NCBI GenBank assembly: GCA_022496805.1
Contig: CM040091.1
Coordinates: 12,638,336-12,702,335 of the forward strand
Length of the DNA: 64,000 nucleotides
Direction of reading: 5' to 3'
Source: Pohlia nutans
Taxonomy: Eukaryota > Streptophyta > Bryopsida > Bryales > Mniaceae
Positions 9,959 to 20,584 of the stretch are shown here, one piece after another (position 1 is the stretch's first letter; the number at the start of each line of letters is the position of its first letter). The position numbers and the translations under genes are program-made. A model generated the notes under the pieces. That model ran no database searches and was not told the origin of the DNA. It saw only the letters and a program-made list of their open reading frames with translations.

Positions 9959-12900
9959 CTAAACTGTTGTTTTGATGATTTCAGCAGCTTCAAGAATCTT
10001 CTTTGTTTCGTCGAAGCTAAGGGTAGGGGCATGCATGAACTTGTCATTATCAAAGTGTAGTTTGCAAAAGAACCGAAATACGTAATAGATGTGCTTGCAG
10101 TTGACATAAGCACCACGCTTGCCAACACTTGAATCGTTCATGCTAACAAAGTGTGGGTAAGTGCACGATGGAAAGTTAGACAATGTGACGTTGTAAACTT
10201 TCTGATCTGGCTCCACTCCAGACTGCATTGTGATGACTGCACCAAGTCCAGGATATGGAATGATCTTCACCGCTTGGATAATAGCCTTGACGTTCCTTGC
10301 ACTCTCCCATTGGTTGCGATGGGCCTCACACGGAGCTTTAGGACTGCGTCGAACGGTCTTGCCGCCTGGGATAGAAGGAACTTTATCTGCATGAGCCGGT
10401 TGAGGATAATTCCAGACCACGGGCTCAAATATCTTGGAGGTCGTAAAGAGGCGACGAGGTGACATGGCGGTTTTAGCTTGCAATCGAATCCTGCCTCTTC
10501 TAATTCCATAATTTCTGAACGTGTGAGGTCCGTCCCCACGAGAACGGGCCAAATGTCAGGGATGTTGGGTCGCGTTAGTACGTGTCCACGCTTGGGTCCC
10601 ATGACACATCGAGCAATTTGATCAGGACAAAACCAGAAATCTTCGGTTTTGTGTCGAGCTCCTCTGAACGTTGGAACTTGCCTCTCACCTTTGTACGTGG
10701 GAGCAGCGGTAGCCTTACCACCCTTGGCAATGACCATCTTGCACCTGATGTTTGTTTGGGCTTGAACAGCGTGGCACTTGTTCTTCGCCTTGTGCGAAAT
10801 TCTTGCAATGTGCCACTCGTGAACGTTGCAGTCGGTTTCTTGCACGTGCGTGACGTGTGGCATTGGAGAAGTAACCTCAGGAATCGGTTGAAGTTGCACT
10901 CTTGCAGAAGCGGATCTTGTTTGGACTCGAGGATGTGAGAAGTTTACTTTGTCTGGGCGATGCGAATCACCCTCCGATCCAATCGGGAGGTCGAGCTTCC
11001 TTTTCACCGATCCAAAGAGCTCCTCCCCTTCTAAATGAGGGACTCGTGTACAAACGTCCTCTGCTCCCGGCATTTCGCTGAGGGCTTGGGCAATCTTCTT
11101 TCCATCAAGCGATACCATTGCCCGCTTAAGTTTCAGGTCATGCTTTGAGGGGCCCTTCCCAGAAGCGCCTCCACATAGATAAGAGCGGTAGTTTGTCATT
11201 TGCATAAAGGCACGGATCCAGTCGTCACAAGTAGCCACAAACAAGTCCGTTCCTCGCTTCCCGGACGCTTGAAGCCACTTATTGTGAACTGTCTCCAAGA
11301 GGTTGCAGGTTGGAATCTCAGCAAGTTCGTCAGGGGTAAGGTCCTGTAACACATTTCAACAAGGGAGAAAAGTAAGTGAATGGGGTAGAAATAGAATAGC
11401 CATAATTAAGTGCAAATGAAACGAGAGTTGAGCATTAGTCTCACCGTCTCCATGAACCCTCCCCATTGGCGATAACGAAAGTGCCAAAATGCTAACCAAT
11501 CTTCGAGTTCTCTAATAGAATCTTCATCAGCTGCACCAGACGAATACCACCAGGCCTTCAATTGCAAGTACATTTGATTTGCTTCTGCCATGGTTGTAGC
11601 ATCCTTGTATTGTCGACAAAGCCGAATATGCTGTACTTGGAACGCCTTGGCAATGTGCTTCTCTGTATGCTTGTGCATGGAGGTAGCCCAATGGAAAAGG
11701 CAGGTTCGTTCGCGGTCTACCATAGGAACTTTGGGGTCACCCAAACCATACACAATTCGTACAGCATTGAAATTGGCTTGCGCGCTGTCGCACATGAATC
11801 CTTTGAAATTTGGATTGGGCACACCATTGTCTTTCATGACGTTATTCAAGCAATTCCAAAATATCATCTGGCCTTCTGTGCCCTCGGTCTGCATATCACA
11901 CACTGCAATAGTCATCACTTTGCAATATTTTGAATCATACACATGGCATGCCAGCGTTGTCCATGACTTCACCCTCTTCACGTGATCAAACATCACGAAG
12001 CAATGTTCAAGATCGCCTCCGGGTTGCATCCGTCGCACAAGATCAACGCCGCTGCCAGGACCGTCAACAAGCATTTTGAATAAGTATACTTTGTCTTTGC
12101 CTTGTCCAGGGAACACACTGTCGTGAATGAACTCGATCTTTGCATGACTCTTCATAGTAAGAATTCGGTCTATCTCGCCAGCACCTTTTAGCTTATCGCG
12201 ATATGTAGCAATGATATTGCGAACACTGGGGGAACTGAGGAGCTGGAATTTATCCATAACTTTTTCTAGAGCCTCTTCGCGGAGCATCTCCTTGGGTCCA
12301 TCCCCATAGTGAATGAGGAACGTCTCCAAAAATTCTTTGCTTGCAGCCAGTGCAATAGCAGAATTCTTTGCCGAAGGAGTCTTGGCCACCTCTTGAGCGA
12401 TCAACTCCGTCACAGTCTCTATAGTCTCCCTGCATTGTCCTTCAGCCATCGGGTGTTTGTGATTTCCTAAATGGATGCACGCTCGAGACATGTCCCCAGC
12501 ACTGACCACGTAATAGATACGTGCTGCACAAAAATCAATGCAGGTAGGGGGCTTCTTGCAAACTTTGCAAATTAGAGAAGAATCTGCAGGGGGGTCTTGA
12601 CATACTCCAAAAGGATTTGTAGTGGTGCCAGACCACTCCGTCTCGTTCACCTTTGAAGTCCTCGCAAAGTAATCACACTCTTTGTTCTTGCAAACCAAAT
12701 GCCCCACGCAATTGGACCTTTTGAACTTCAAACCTAGGTTGTTGTGGATATTAGACGTCAATGTGCGACACCATGCGTGACCGTCGTAGCGCTTGTCCAT
12801 TCCCTCCATAGAGGAATTAGCACTTCCACGATAAGGTGGCAATTCAAACACGACGTTTCCATCGAACTTGGTGGGAAAGAATTTGACTTTGTGATACTCG

Positions 12901-13589
12901 ATAGCATCAAAATCTATTTGAGCTAATTCGTTACGACAACGTGGAACAGTAGACAGCTTTCTAAGGCACTGCATCACGCTCAAACACTCTGAAGATACTA
13001 GAAATACTGGAGGAAGAGACCAAGATGACGAGGTAGGAGTATTCGCTGGAGTGCGAGTTCCAGAGGGAGTATTAGATGAAGAGGGAAAGGAGACTAATTT
13101 ACTTGGATGTTGACATGCACGTGAAGTCGAGCGAGTATCTCCATCAGACTCAGAAGTCAAATCAATTAATGGTTCGACTGGCTCCTGCTTGACATTGCGA
13201 AGTTTGAGCATGATGTCAGTCACAGAACGTCCTTGGTCTGATGATTGATGACTATCGGCACGTGAAAGAGGAAGTTGAATAGTAGAACCATCTGACATGG
13301 GTGCTAGGATCTCAGTGGAGGCAGCTACTGTCTCGGGAGCTAAACCATACGCTCTATATTGCCTAGGATGGAGAAGCCAGTAGAATCCTTCCTTATCACT
13401 ACACTTTGATTGCAAGACAGCCTCCTTGATGAATCCATAGTTAGCTAAGACCTCTTCTTCCAACATGATAGAAGACTCACAAAAACCAAAACGAATATGC
13501 AAGAGATGGGCAGGCACTCGGACAAAACCTTCTTCACCAATCGGCACCTTCAAAGGGACATCGTGACCTGCAGCAAGGATGTTGGCCAT
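9959..13589 (-). pseudogene. MULE-like transposase, two exons, frameshifted C terminus
   Basis: Exon 1 (13589-11445, 715 codons) and exon 2 (from 11343) join in phase across a 101 bp intron with GTGAGA donor and TTACAG acceptor. The N-terminal half has a Cys/His cluster (CVGHLVCKNKECDYF through CIHLGNHKHP). The core has MFDHVKR, then MTIAVCDMQTEGTEGQMIFW, GFMCDSAQANFNAV and CLFHWATSMHK, the layout of a Mutator-like DDE transposase. The C terminus shifts frame near 10445-10480 and ends with SCTYPHF...YVNCKHIYYV, a SWIM-type finger in which the second Cys (usual CxC) is Tyr. Superfamily assignment is by motif layout only. No long TIRs were located, and a MITE sits just past the stop. Confidence 0.6.
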
Positions 13590-14158
13590 GGAAAGTAGGC
13601 AGTGGATTGATGTGAATCTAATAGAACTAATATGCGTGATACATAGAGGACAATACGAATGGAGAAGTGAGATGCAAATGAAGCCAAATGCATTGAAGAT
13701 ATATACACCAGTACAGGGGAACTAGGAATCGCAATAATTCAAGGTACGACAAGGCTACATGGGTCTTTGACGGCGCTCTAGTCTAATCTTGACGCACGAC
13801 CTAGCTGTCAAGGGGAAATGACAAATGCAAGGTGGAAAGACTGACGAGACCTTTATTAGTGTACAATAAATAATTAATACATGATTGATTGGCATTGGTA
13901 TATGCTGTGCAAATGTATTATTGGATAAGCGTTGATGTTTGTCATCCACGACTAAACATGAAATGTGAAGTGTCATTGAAAAACTTCAAAATATGAGAAT
14001 GACCTCATTATGACGGTAGTTCACAATTAATCATCTCGGAAGTAGTCTTTATTCCATACATCCATTGTTATACATACATGACTGGATGAAGGCACAATTC
14101 GTGCATATCCACATGAAACAATTATAACATGGATGCATATGACATTCCTCTGCATGGT
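13590..14158. other. Non-coding spacer
   Basis: No convincing ORF or repeat is visible in this stretch upstream of the MULE-like gene. Confidence 0.4.
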
Positions 14159-14524
14159 CTAGTACTGTTCTATTGCGTCCCAAAAGGGAGGTTTTGCTTC
14201 ATCGTCAAAAAACTCTTCTACTGCATCTGCGATCTCTTTTGGCACAATTCTTATGTCGTCGCACTCAATATTGCATGGGTCAGGAAGGCCGAGCATGTTG
14301 CAGACTTTATGACACCACATAAGACGCCATACTAAGGGGAGCATTGGCTTGTCACCCCATATTCCGCAAGGAACACCGTATTGGTCAAGAATGCCTTTGT
14401 CCAACAGAATGATTGCCATGTCAATTAACCGATTCTCACAGCTGGGAAACTCAGACATCCAAAGCTCAATCGCTCCTTGGACGGACTCGATAGGGTATGC
14501 CATTTGAACCTTGCGGCCATGCAT
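14159..14524 (-). CDS. Hypothetical protein, 121 codons
   Basis: The product is not recognised. It starts MHGRKVQMAYPIESVQGA, has a balanced soluble composition, a Trp/Cys-rich middle (LVWRLMWCHKVCNMLGL) and an acidic end (KEIADAVEEFFDDEAKPPFW). The frame stays open upstream of the Met for about ten codons (RRDVDDFPHYI), so this may be an internal exon. It lies upstream of the MULE-like gene on the same strand and could be its accessory gene or a separate exon. Composition looks more gene-like than the neighbouring shadow ORFs. Confidence 0.35.
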   Translation of the reverse strand: MHGRKVQMAYPIESVQGAIELWMSEFPSCENRLIDMAIILLDKGILDQYGVPCGIWGDKPMLPLVWRLMWCHKVCNMLGLPDPCNIECDDIRIVPKEIADAVEEFFDDEAKPPFWDAIEQY

Positions 14525-15184
14525 GATGTAGTGAGGAAAGTCATCGACATCACGACGTCATAATGGTCCCCATATCGCCTCGTTTGAATCCATGGGCAAT
14601 CCCTGCGCGTATGACAAGTACAAAACAAAGAACTCAAATGTATGCTTGAAATTCCACCACATGGTGTCATGTTATGTAGTCGTTCAGAGGTACCTAAACC
14701 AAAATTATAACATGATGCTTTCATCATATCAGTTGTCATTCGTCACATCCATATTGGTAGGGTTAGACGCAGAAGTGGCTGCTAGCAATATATAATTGGC
14801 GTGCAAAGGAATATAGTATGATTAGAGGATTAGTAAATTGTGTTAGTCAGCAGTGGAGATATAATGGCCAGGATGTCTCACATGATCATAGTGAGGGCTC
14901 TGACAATGAGATTGGGTTTTACTGTGAAGTGAATGACGGCGCTCACAGACTATATTATTGGAAATAACCCATCAAAAGCTAACCCATTTATCATGCCTTG
15001 GTGTCAATGGAGGATAAAATTAATGTAAAGCATTTAGTTGTGTTTGATGCTAGAAACTCGCGATTTCAAATTTTAAAAACATTCATTACCTACTATTTGA
15101 TAGTGTGCCTGGATTGGTATTTAAGAGCACATCTCCAAGCCTTGGCAAATCATATGAGATGGAGTTTCTCCATGTAATGGAGTA
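14525..15184. other. Non-coding spacer
   Basis: Only short broken frames are present. Nothing recognised. Confidence 0.35.
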
Positions 15185-15573
15185 TTGTCAGTACTATATG
15201 TCGTTTGGATATTTTCGCTTGTTCAAGTAGTTAAGTCGGCTTTCCCATATAGTGGCATCCCCATTAGTCAAATGCTCGACAAAAACTCTCATCTTCAGTC
15301 GGAGGGACCTAGTATACAAAAGAAGAAGAAGAAGAGAGGTCGATTAATGTTTTCAAGTAAACGGGCACTGGAGCGTTCAAAGATGAGGCCTCCCAAACTA
15401 AAGTCTCAGGTGCAGGATGTTCACGCATGCATGGCCATGAGTATAGATTTTGGCGATGACGATGTAGCGGACTTGGGATGTTCTCAGAATATCATGTCAT
15501 ATAGCGATATGATAGACTAGGGGGAATCACTGCAAGACATCACAAGCGATGAAGACGAGGCGTGGAAAAATGT
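15185..15573 (+). pseudogene. Unrecognised ORF fragment, basic then acidic
   Basis: An open frame of 111 codons contains a basic run (IQKKKKKRGRLMFSSKRAL), then an acidic stretch (SIDFGDDDVADLGCSQN). It ends at a TAG after SYSDMID, and the same frame continues as GESLQDITSDEDEAWKN up to a good splice donor (GTAAGT at 15572). This looks like a decayed exon of an unknown nuclear protein. It could be an upstream exon of the ParB/methyltransferase gene, but that is only positional inference. Confidence 0.3.
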
Positions 15574-16479
15574 AAGTAATACATTAGACAAGCTATATTC
15601 TGTGTGCATTTTGTATTGATTAGTCATTAATCAAAACAAACTGGTCTCAAATGTGACTGTCACATGGGGATTAATTGGTCATACGTGTAAGTGGACTTTA
15701 AATGATAAGGTGGACTCATCCAGTGATTGTGACGTTTGACATCTATTTTGATATGCGTTTAACGCCGTGGGTATAGCCTCGGCCCCGACGGCCGAGTACT
15801 TAACTATGGCTTTGATCTAAAATATAGACAAATGACGAGACATCAAATGTTATATCAACGACATCCCACTTGATATTCCCTCTGGAATGCTAATATTATA
15901 TGTTTAGTGCAACTTCATTTTTGTGAAATTAGTGAAAATATTAGCTAGGGAAATTAGAGTAAAATTATCGAGGGAAATAAGTGTAAAATTAGGATAATTG
16001 AGTAAGGATTTTTTAAGACTAGCTGAGGCTAGTGATCTACCATTTGCTAAAATTCTGTGGTACACTAGCCTAGGTGTTGGGACTAGGGTTTCGGACGCAT
16101 GAGTGCGGGTACTAAAGGCAGCAGGATTAGGGTTTGAGTACCACTTGTGAGCTCCCACGCACGGTGAGCCTCTGACGATGTGCTGCTCGAGCTTTCTCTT
16201 TGGATGCGGGTTGACTGCGCTGGTTACTCATGAGTATCGTGTTGTATACAGGGGAAATCAAGCAAATACGCGATGAGGACAACAAGGCAGAGATCACAAT
16301 CCATCGGCGATGAGCGCACCCCTGGAGCTCCAACGCCGGTCGCCAGGATTCGCGAGGTGGGCTTTTCAAAACCCTGAAACGTTTGTCTAAATTTCGCACT
16401 CAATGGTCTATTTGCACTCTAGGGTTAGAATCCAGAATCTAGTGCGCCGCATGCATGGAGAATTAAGGAGTATTGTGGA
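15574..16479. other. Spacer upstream of the satellite domain
   Basis: No gene is supported. One early, divergent copy of the CTCGG-CCGA module found in the downstream satellite domain appears at about 15770-15800. Confidence 0.35.
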
Positions 16480-16760
16480 GCTCTAGTTCTCCAACTCAAT
16501 CAGTGTTTGAAGCCAAATGCGCGTGTGCTTACTGGAGTCCTTCGTGCGCGTGTCAAATACTCTTCATGCGCGTTCTGAGATCCTCATCGTGCGTGTGTCA
16601 AATACTCATCTTGCGCGTGTTGAGACCCTCTTCGTGCGCGTACTGTAATCCTCTTCGTGCGAGTGTGATGTACATGCGCGTGCTGAAGTCCTCTTCGTCT
16701 GCAAGTGCGTACTGAGATCCTCTTCGTGTTAATCGTGATACTAGTCCTCGTCATTCTCAA
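16480..16760. repeat. Degenerate minisatellite, about 25-30 bp unit
   Basis: The phrases CTTCGTGCGCGTGT and TACTGAGATCCTCTTCGTG recur about eight times with substitutions and indels. The plus-strand ORF over it is a product of the repeat and is not evidence of a gene. Confidence 0.65.
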
Positions 16761-19700
16761 GCGCGTGAATATTTAGTGCTTAGGGGCTATACGTGCTAAC
16801 GCCGTGGTGCTCAATAACTTTCGTGCTCATTCTATTTTTTTCAGTGCCAGAATGCGTGATCTGGTGCTGCACGTCATGTCTTCTTCGTTCTACTGTTCTG
16901 GTCATCCTCTTGCTTAAGTATATGGACATGGAATCTCCTTGTTCTCGTGTTAATGTGCTCGAGTTCTCTTGTGATTTGTTGCTTATTTGAACTGGGGTCA
17001 TCTTCCAGCTGCCGGGTGCGTATGAGTCTCAATCCTTGCGCTTAATTGACATGCTTGTGGGTGCACGTGATGGCCACCTTGGCATTGCTCTGCCAATCAG
17101 ACCCCCCCCCACCGTGGGTAAGCCCTCGGGGCCGATGCTCTATATCCGCCAACATGCTTTGATCAACATATTAGCCTTTGTGGTAATGCTCTCTGTGACT
17201 TTGGAGGCAGTACTCGGTTTGAGTGCTTCAACTGTAGTGATATTGCTCATGGTGCTAGAAGTAATTGTTGTCATGATGCTCGTGGTGCTCCAGCAGTGTA
17301 AGCTCGTGTCCTTCATTTTTAGTGATGCTCGTTTTGGTAAAAGCCCAGCAAGTGTAAGTTCTGGTGGTGATGATGGTCGAGAAGGCCGATTGGCACTATA
17401 TTTTATGATCAAACCCGTATGCCATGGATTACCCCTCGGGACCGATGGTCCAATTTTCGCAACACGAATTGATCAACATAATCGGTGGAGAGTTAGGAAC
17501 AACTGTGATGAAACTTGCCATGGGGTTTGTCGTCCTAGCCGTATTAGTGCCAGGGGTATTGTCGAGGTAGAGCTCGTGTCGCCGTCGTGGTGGTGCTCGA
17601 TTTGGATGTCATGGGGTCCTGATCAAACCACAGATCCATAGGATAACCCTCGGGACCGATGGTCTAAACATCCCTCCACTGGTTGATCACCAAAGTTTAG
17701 ATCTGGGACGGTGCTCGTGGAGGATTCTCGCCATGCTGCCGCTCGCAAGTGGCACCAGTTGATGAAAACCTCCAATCAGGGTCTAAGTTGTGTTCATTTT
17801 ATGCTCCCTCCACTAGGATTTGATGCTCCCTACACAAAGTGTAACTTTTTGAGAATTCAAAGACGGATAGAGAGTAAGTCTGTAAATTGGGAGCCTATGA
17901 CGGTCACGCTATTGGTCGTGGATGGGGTTGGTTCATAGGGTATCAATGGCGCCGATGATCAACACCTGCCGCCGACGTTAGGCCCTCGGTACCGATGGTC
18001 TTCTGTAGCCACATGCCTCTGATCATTGCGAGGGATGACGTGGAATGAGTGATGTCGTGATGACGCGAGGGAGTCGTGGCGGAAAGAGACTCGGCATCGT
18101 GTAGGTCCTGGTCACGGTGTCTTGCCACGCCGTCGTGATGATGATCGCTGGGCCGTCGTGGTGCAAGAGGACATGGCATCGTGGCGGTACTCGTCACGGC
18201 GTCGTGGCAGTACTCGTCACGGCGTCGTGGCAATACTTGTCATGGCGTCATGGCAGCACGCGTCACGACGTCGTGATGGTGACCGTCGCCGTGTCTTGGC
18301 GGTGTTTGTCACGGCGTCGTGGTGGAACTCATCACGGCGACGCGGTGGTGCTCGTCACGGTGTTGTGACGGTGCTCGTCACGGCGTCGCGATGGCGCAAG
18401 CTAGGGCGTCGTGATGGAACTGGTTATGGCGGTGCTGTCACGGCATCGTAGCAGTACTTGTTACGGCGTCAAGGCATGACGCGTCACGACGTCGTGATTG
18501 TCACTGTCACGGCGTCTTGGCGGTGTTCGTCATTGCGTCGTGGTGGAACTCGTCACGGCGGCTTGATGGCGACGTCGTGATGGCATCGTGTAGGGACCGT
18601 TATGACAACGTGGTGGTGCTCAGTCCGTAGCTCCAGTAATCAATGGCTAGTTCCGACGGTAGCCCCTCGGTGCCGATTGTCTAAACTTGGAACAACCCCT
18701 TGATTAAGTCGAGCAGTGTGCTGTCGTGGTGGAGCTTGTCAAATATGGTATGGCCCTCGTGATCATGCTGATATCGCGTGTTTAGGAATGCTCGACGCGC
18801 AATTCATGGCGTTGTGGTGGAACCCGTCATGGCATCGTGGCGGTGATTGTTACGTTGTCGTGGTAGTACTCGTAACGGCGTCACGGCGTCTCGACTTCGT
18901 GGTTGTGCTCGTGCCCATTGCTCCAGTGATCAATTGCTTGAACCGAAGGTAGCCCCTCGGTGCCGATTGTCCAAACTCGCTACAGCCCCTTGATCAAAAC
19001 GAGCGTTCTGATTTGTCTGAGGGAGCTCGTTATGGATGTTGAAAATTTGGCCAAGTGTTTGGCCAAGTAGGACTGTGGAATTCTGGCTGAGTGTTGAAGC
19101 CTTGGTTGTGGAGCTCGTCACGGCTTTGTGGTGGAACTCGTCATGTTGTCGTGGTGGTGCTCGCAGCGGCGTCGTGGCAGTACGCGTCACGGCGTTGTGG
19201 TGGGACCGTCACAGCGTCATGGTTATGAAAGGCACGTCGTCTTCGAGGTGCTCGTCACGGCATGTTGGAGGTGCTCGTGCCCGTAGCACCAAGGGTGTAA
19301 GCTCCTGTCCATAGCTACAGCAGTGTAAGCTTGTGTCCATAGCTCCAGCAGTGAAATCTCATGTCCAAAACTCCGGCAGAGTGAACGCGTGTCTAGAAGT
19401 GTAAGCTCGATTCTAGCAGCTGTGTAAGCTCGTAATCGTGGTGCTACGGTGCTTATGACCATAGTGCAGTGGTGCTCGTCACGGCGTCCTGGAACTAATT
19501 TTTCCCTCGTGGTCGTCATCGAGATTTTAGCGCCCCTTGCGCTTGTACGTCAGCTTCGCTGATCTAGTGAATTTCATGCTTGTACTCTGGTGCTCAAAGT
19601 GATTTGACATGTGGTATGGTGCTCCCCATGCTGGTGGGAGTTTTATGGTGCTCGTCACGCTCATCATTCTGGCTCTTTTGGTACTCTTTGCAATGCTCCA

Positions 19701-20584
19701 ATCTCCATATGGAGCTTTATGTGCTTGTGGTAATTCTGAAGATGTTTGATGGCGTGGAGGCTGTCATGGCCACGACCAAGACTGAACCCCCGTTGTCCAT
19801 ATGCATTGGTTGTCTCGGGACCCTCGTGGTGCTCATCTTACACTCATACCGGTGCACGCAACAGTGGAAGCTTCAGAAGTGTGAGTTCGAGTGCGCAGTA
19901 GTGTAAGCTCGTCCTCGCGTGTCCAGCAGCGTCAGCTCGTGCAGTGTAAGCTCGCATTGTGGTGTTGTGCTGCTTGTGCCCTTGGTGCAGAGGTGCTTGT
20001 CATGGCGTCGTGGTTGTGCGCGTCACGGCGTGGTGATGGCGTTGGTAATAAGGTGCACGTTTAGTGGTACTATTTCTGAATTGGTGGTTCTCGTGCCCGA
20101 TGGTCTTTGTGTGCTGGTCACGTGTTCTCGTGGTGTTCGTGAAGTTCACAAGGGTAAACCTGGTGCTCTTTGTGACCGATAGTTTTGGTGCTATGGTGCT
20201 CTTCGTGACCCCGTGTTATACTAGTAATGAAGTTCTTTGTGTATGCTCGGTGCTCATCCTTGTGAATTCGATACTGCCTTCACGTTGATGTTCATTATAG
20301 TCAATGTAGCTGAGTTGCTAATCACGGTTCTCATCGTGCTCACCATTGTCTTATTTCAACTGTTTGGCTATCAATGATTGTGCTCGTTACGTTGGTATCA
20401 CTTGTATTGCTTGTATTGCCAGTTGTTTGTGTTCGTGACGGTCTTGATAGTGCACGTCACGGTTTTGTAAGTGCGTGGCGTGTTAGTATTAGTGCTAGGG
20501 TTGGTGCTTGTGTAAGTCCTAGTTTCGTTGATTTTTGATGTTTTTGGTTTATGTTATTGATTGTGTATTTGTTTTCGTGTAAAG
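16761..20584. repeat. Decayed satellite domain with recurring module and GTCGTGG minisatellite
   Basis: Two layers are visible. A module of roughly 60 bp, with core CCCTCGGGACCGATGGTC and a TTGATCAA box about 25-40 bp later, occurs near 17122, 17431, 17645, 17982, 18663 and 18953. Between copies, variants of GTGCTCGTCACGGCGTCGTG repeat every 20-30 bp, densest at 18170-18620 and 19100-19270. From 19290 to 19440 and again near 19900 a GTGTAAGCTCGTG-type unit takes over. ORFs here follow the repeat period and are not believed. The domain runs up to the first visible exon of the ParB/methyltransferase gene. Confidence 0.7.

Noticed and set aside
16500..16740. Possible CRISPR-like spacing of repeats
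   Set aside because: Units are degenerate and contiguous without unique spacers, and the context is a plant nuclear genome.
17036..17641. Plus-strand ORF of 201 codons
   Set aside because: It crosses two copies of the satellite module and has no recognisable domain. Chance ORF in GC-richer repeat DNA is more likely.
18117..18451. Overlapping plus-strand ORFs of 83 and 109 codons
   Set aside because: They follow the period of the GTCGTGG minisatellite and encode repetitive products in more than one frame.
19580..20288. Several plus-strand ORFs of 70-110 codons
   Set aside because: Low-complexity, Val/Leu/Ser-rich products of the same decayed repeats.
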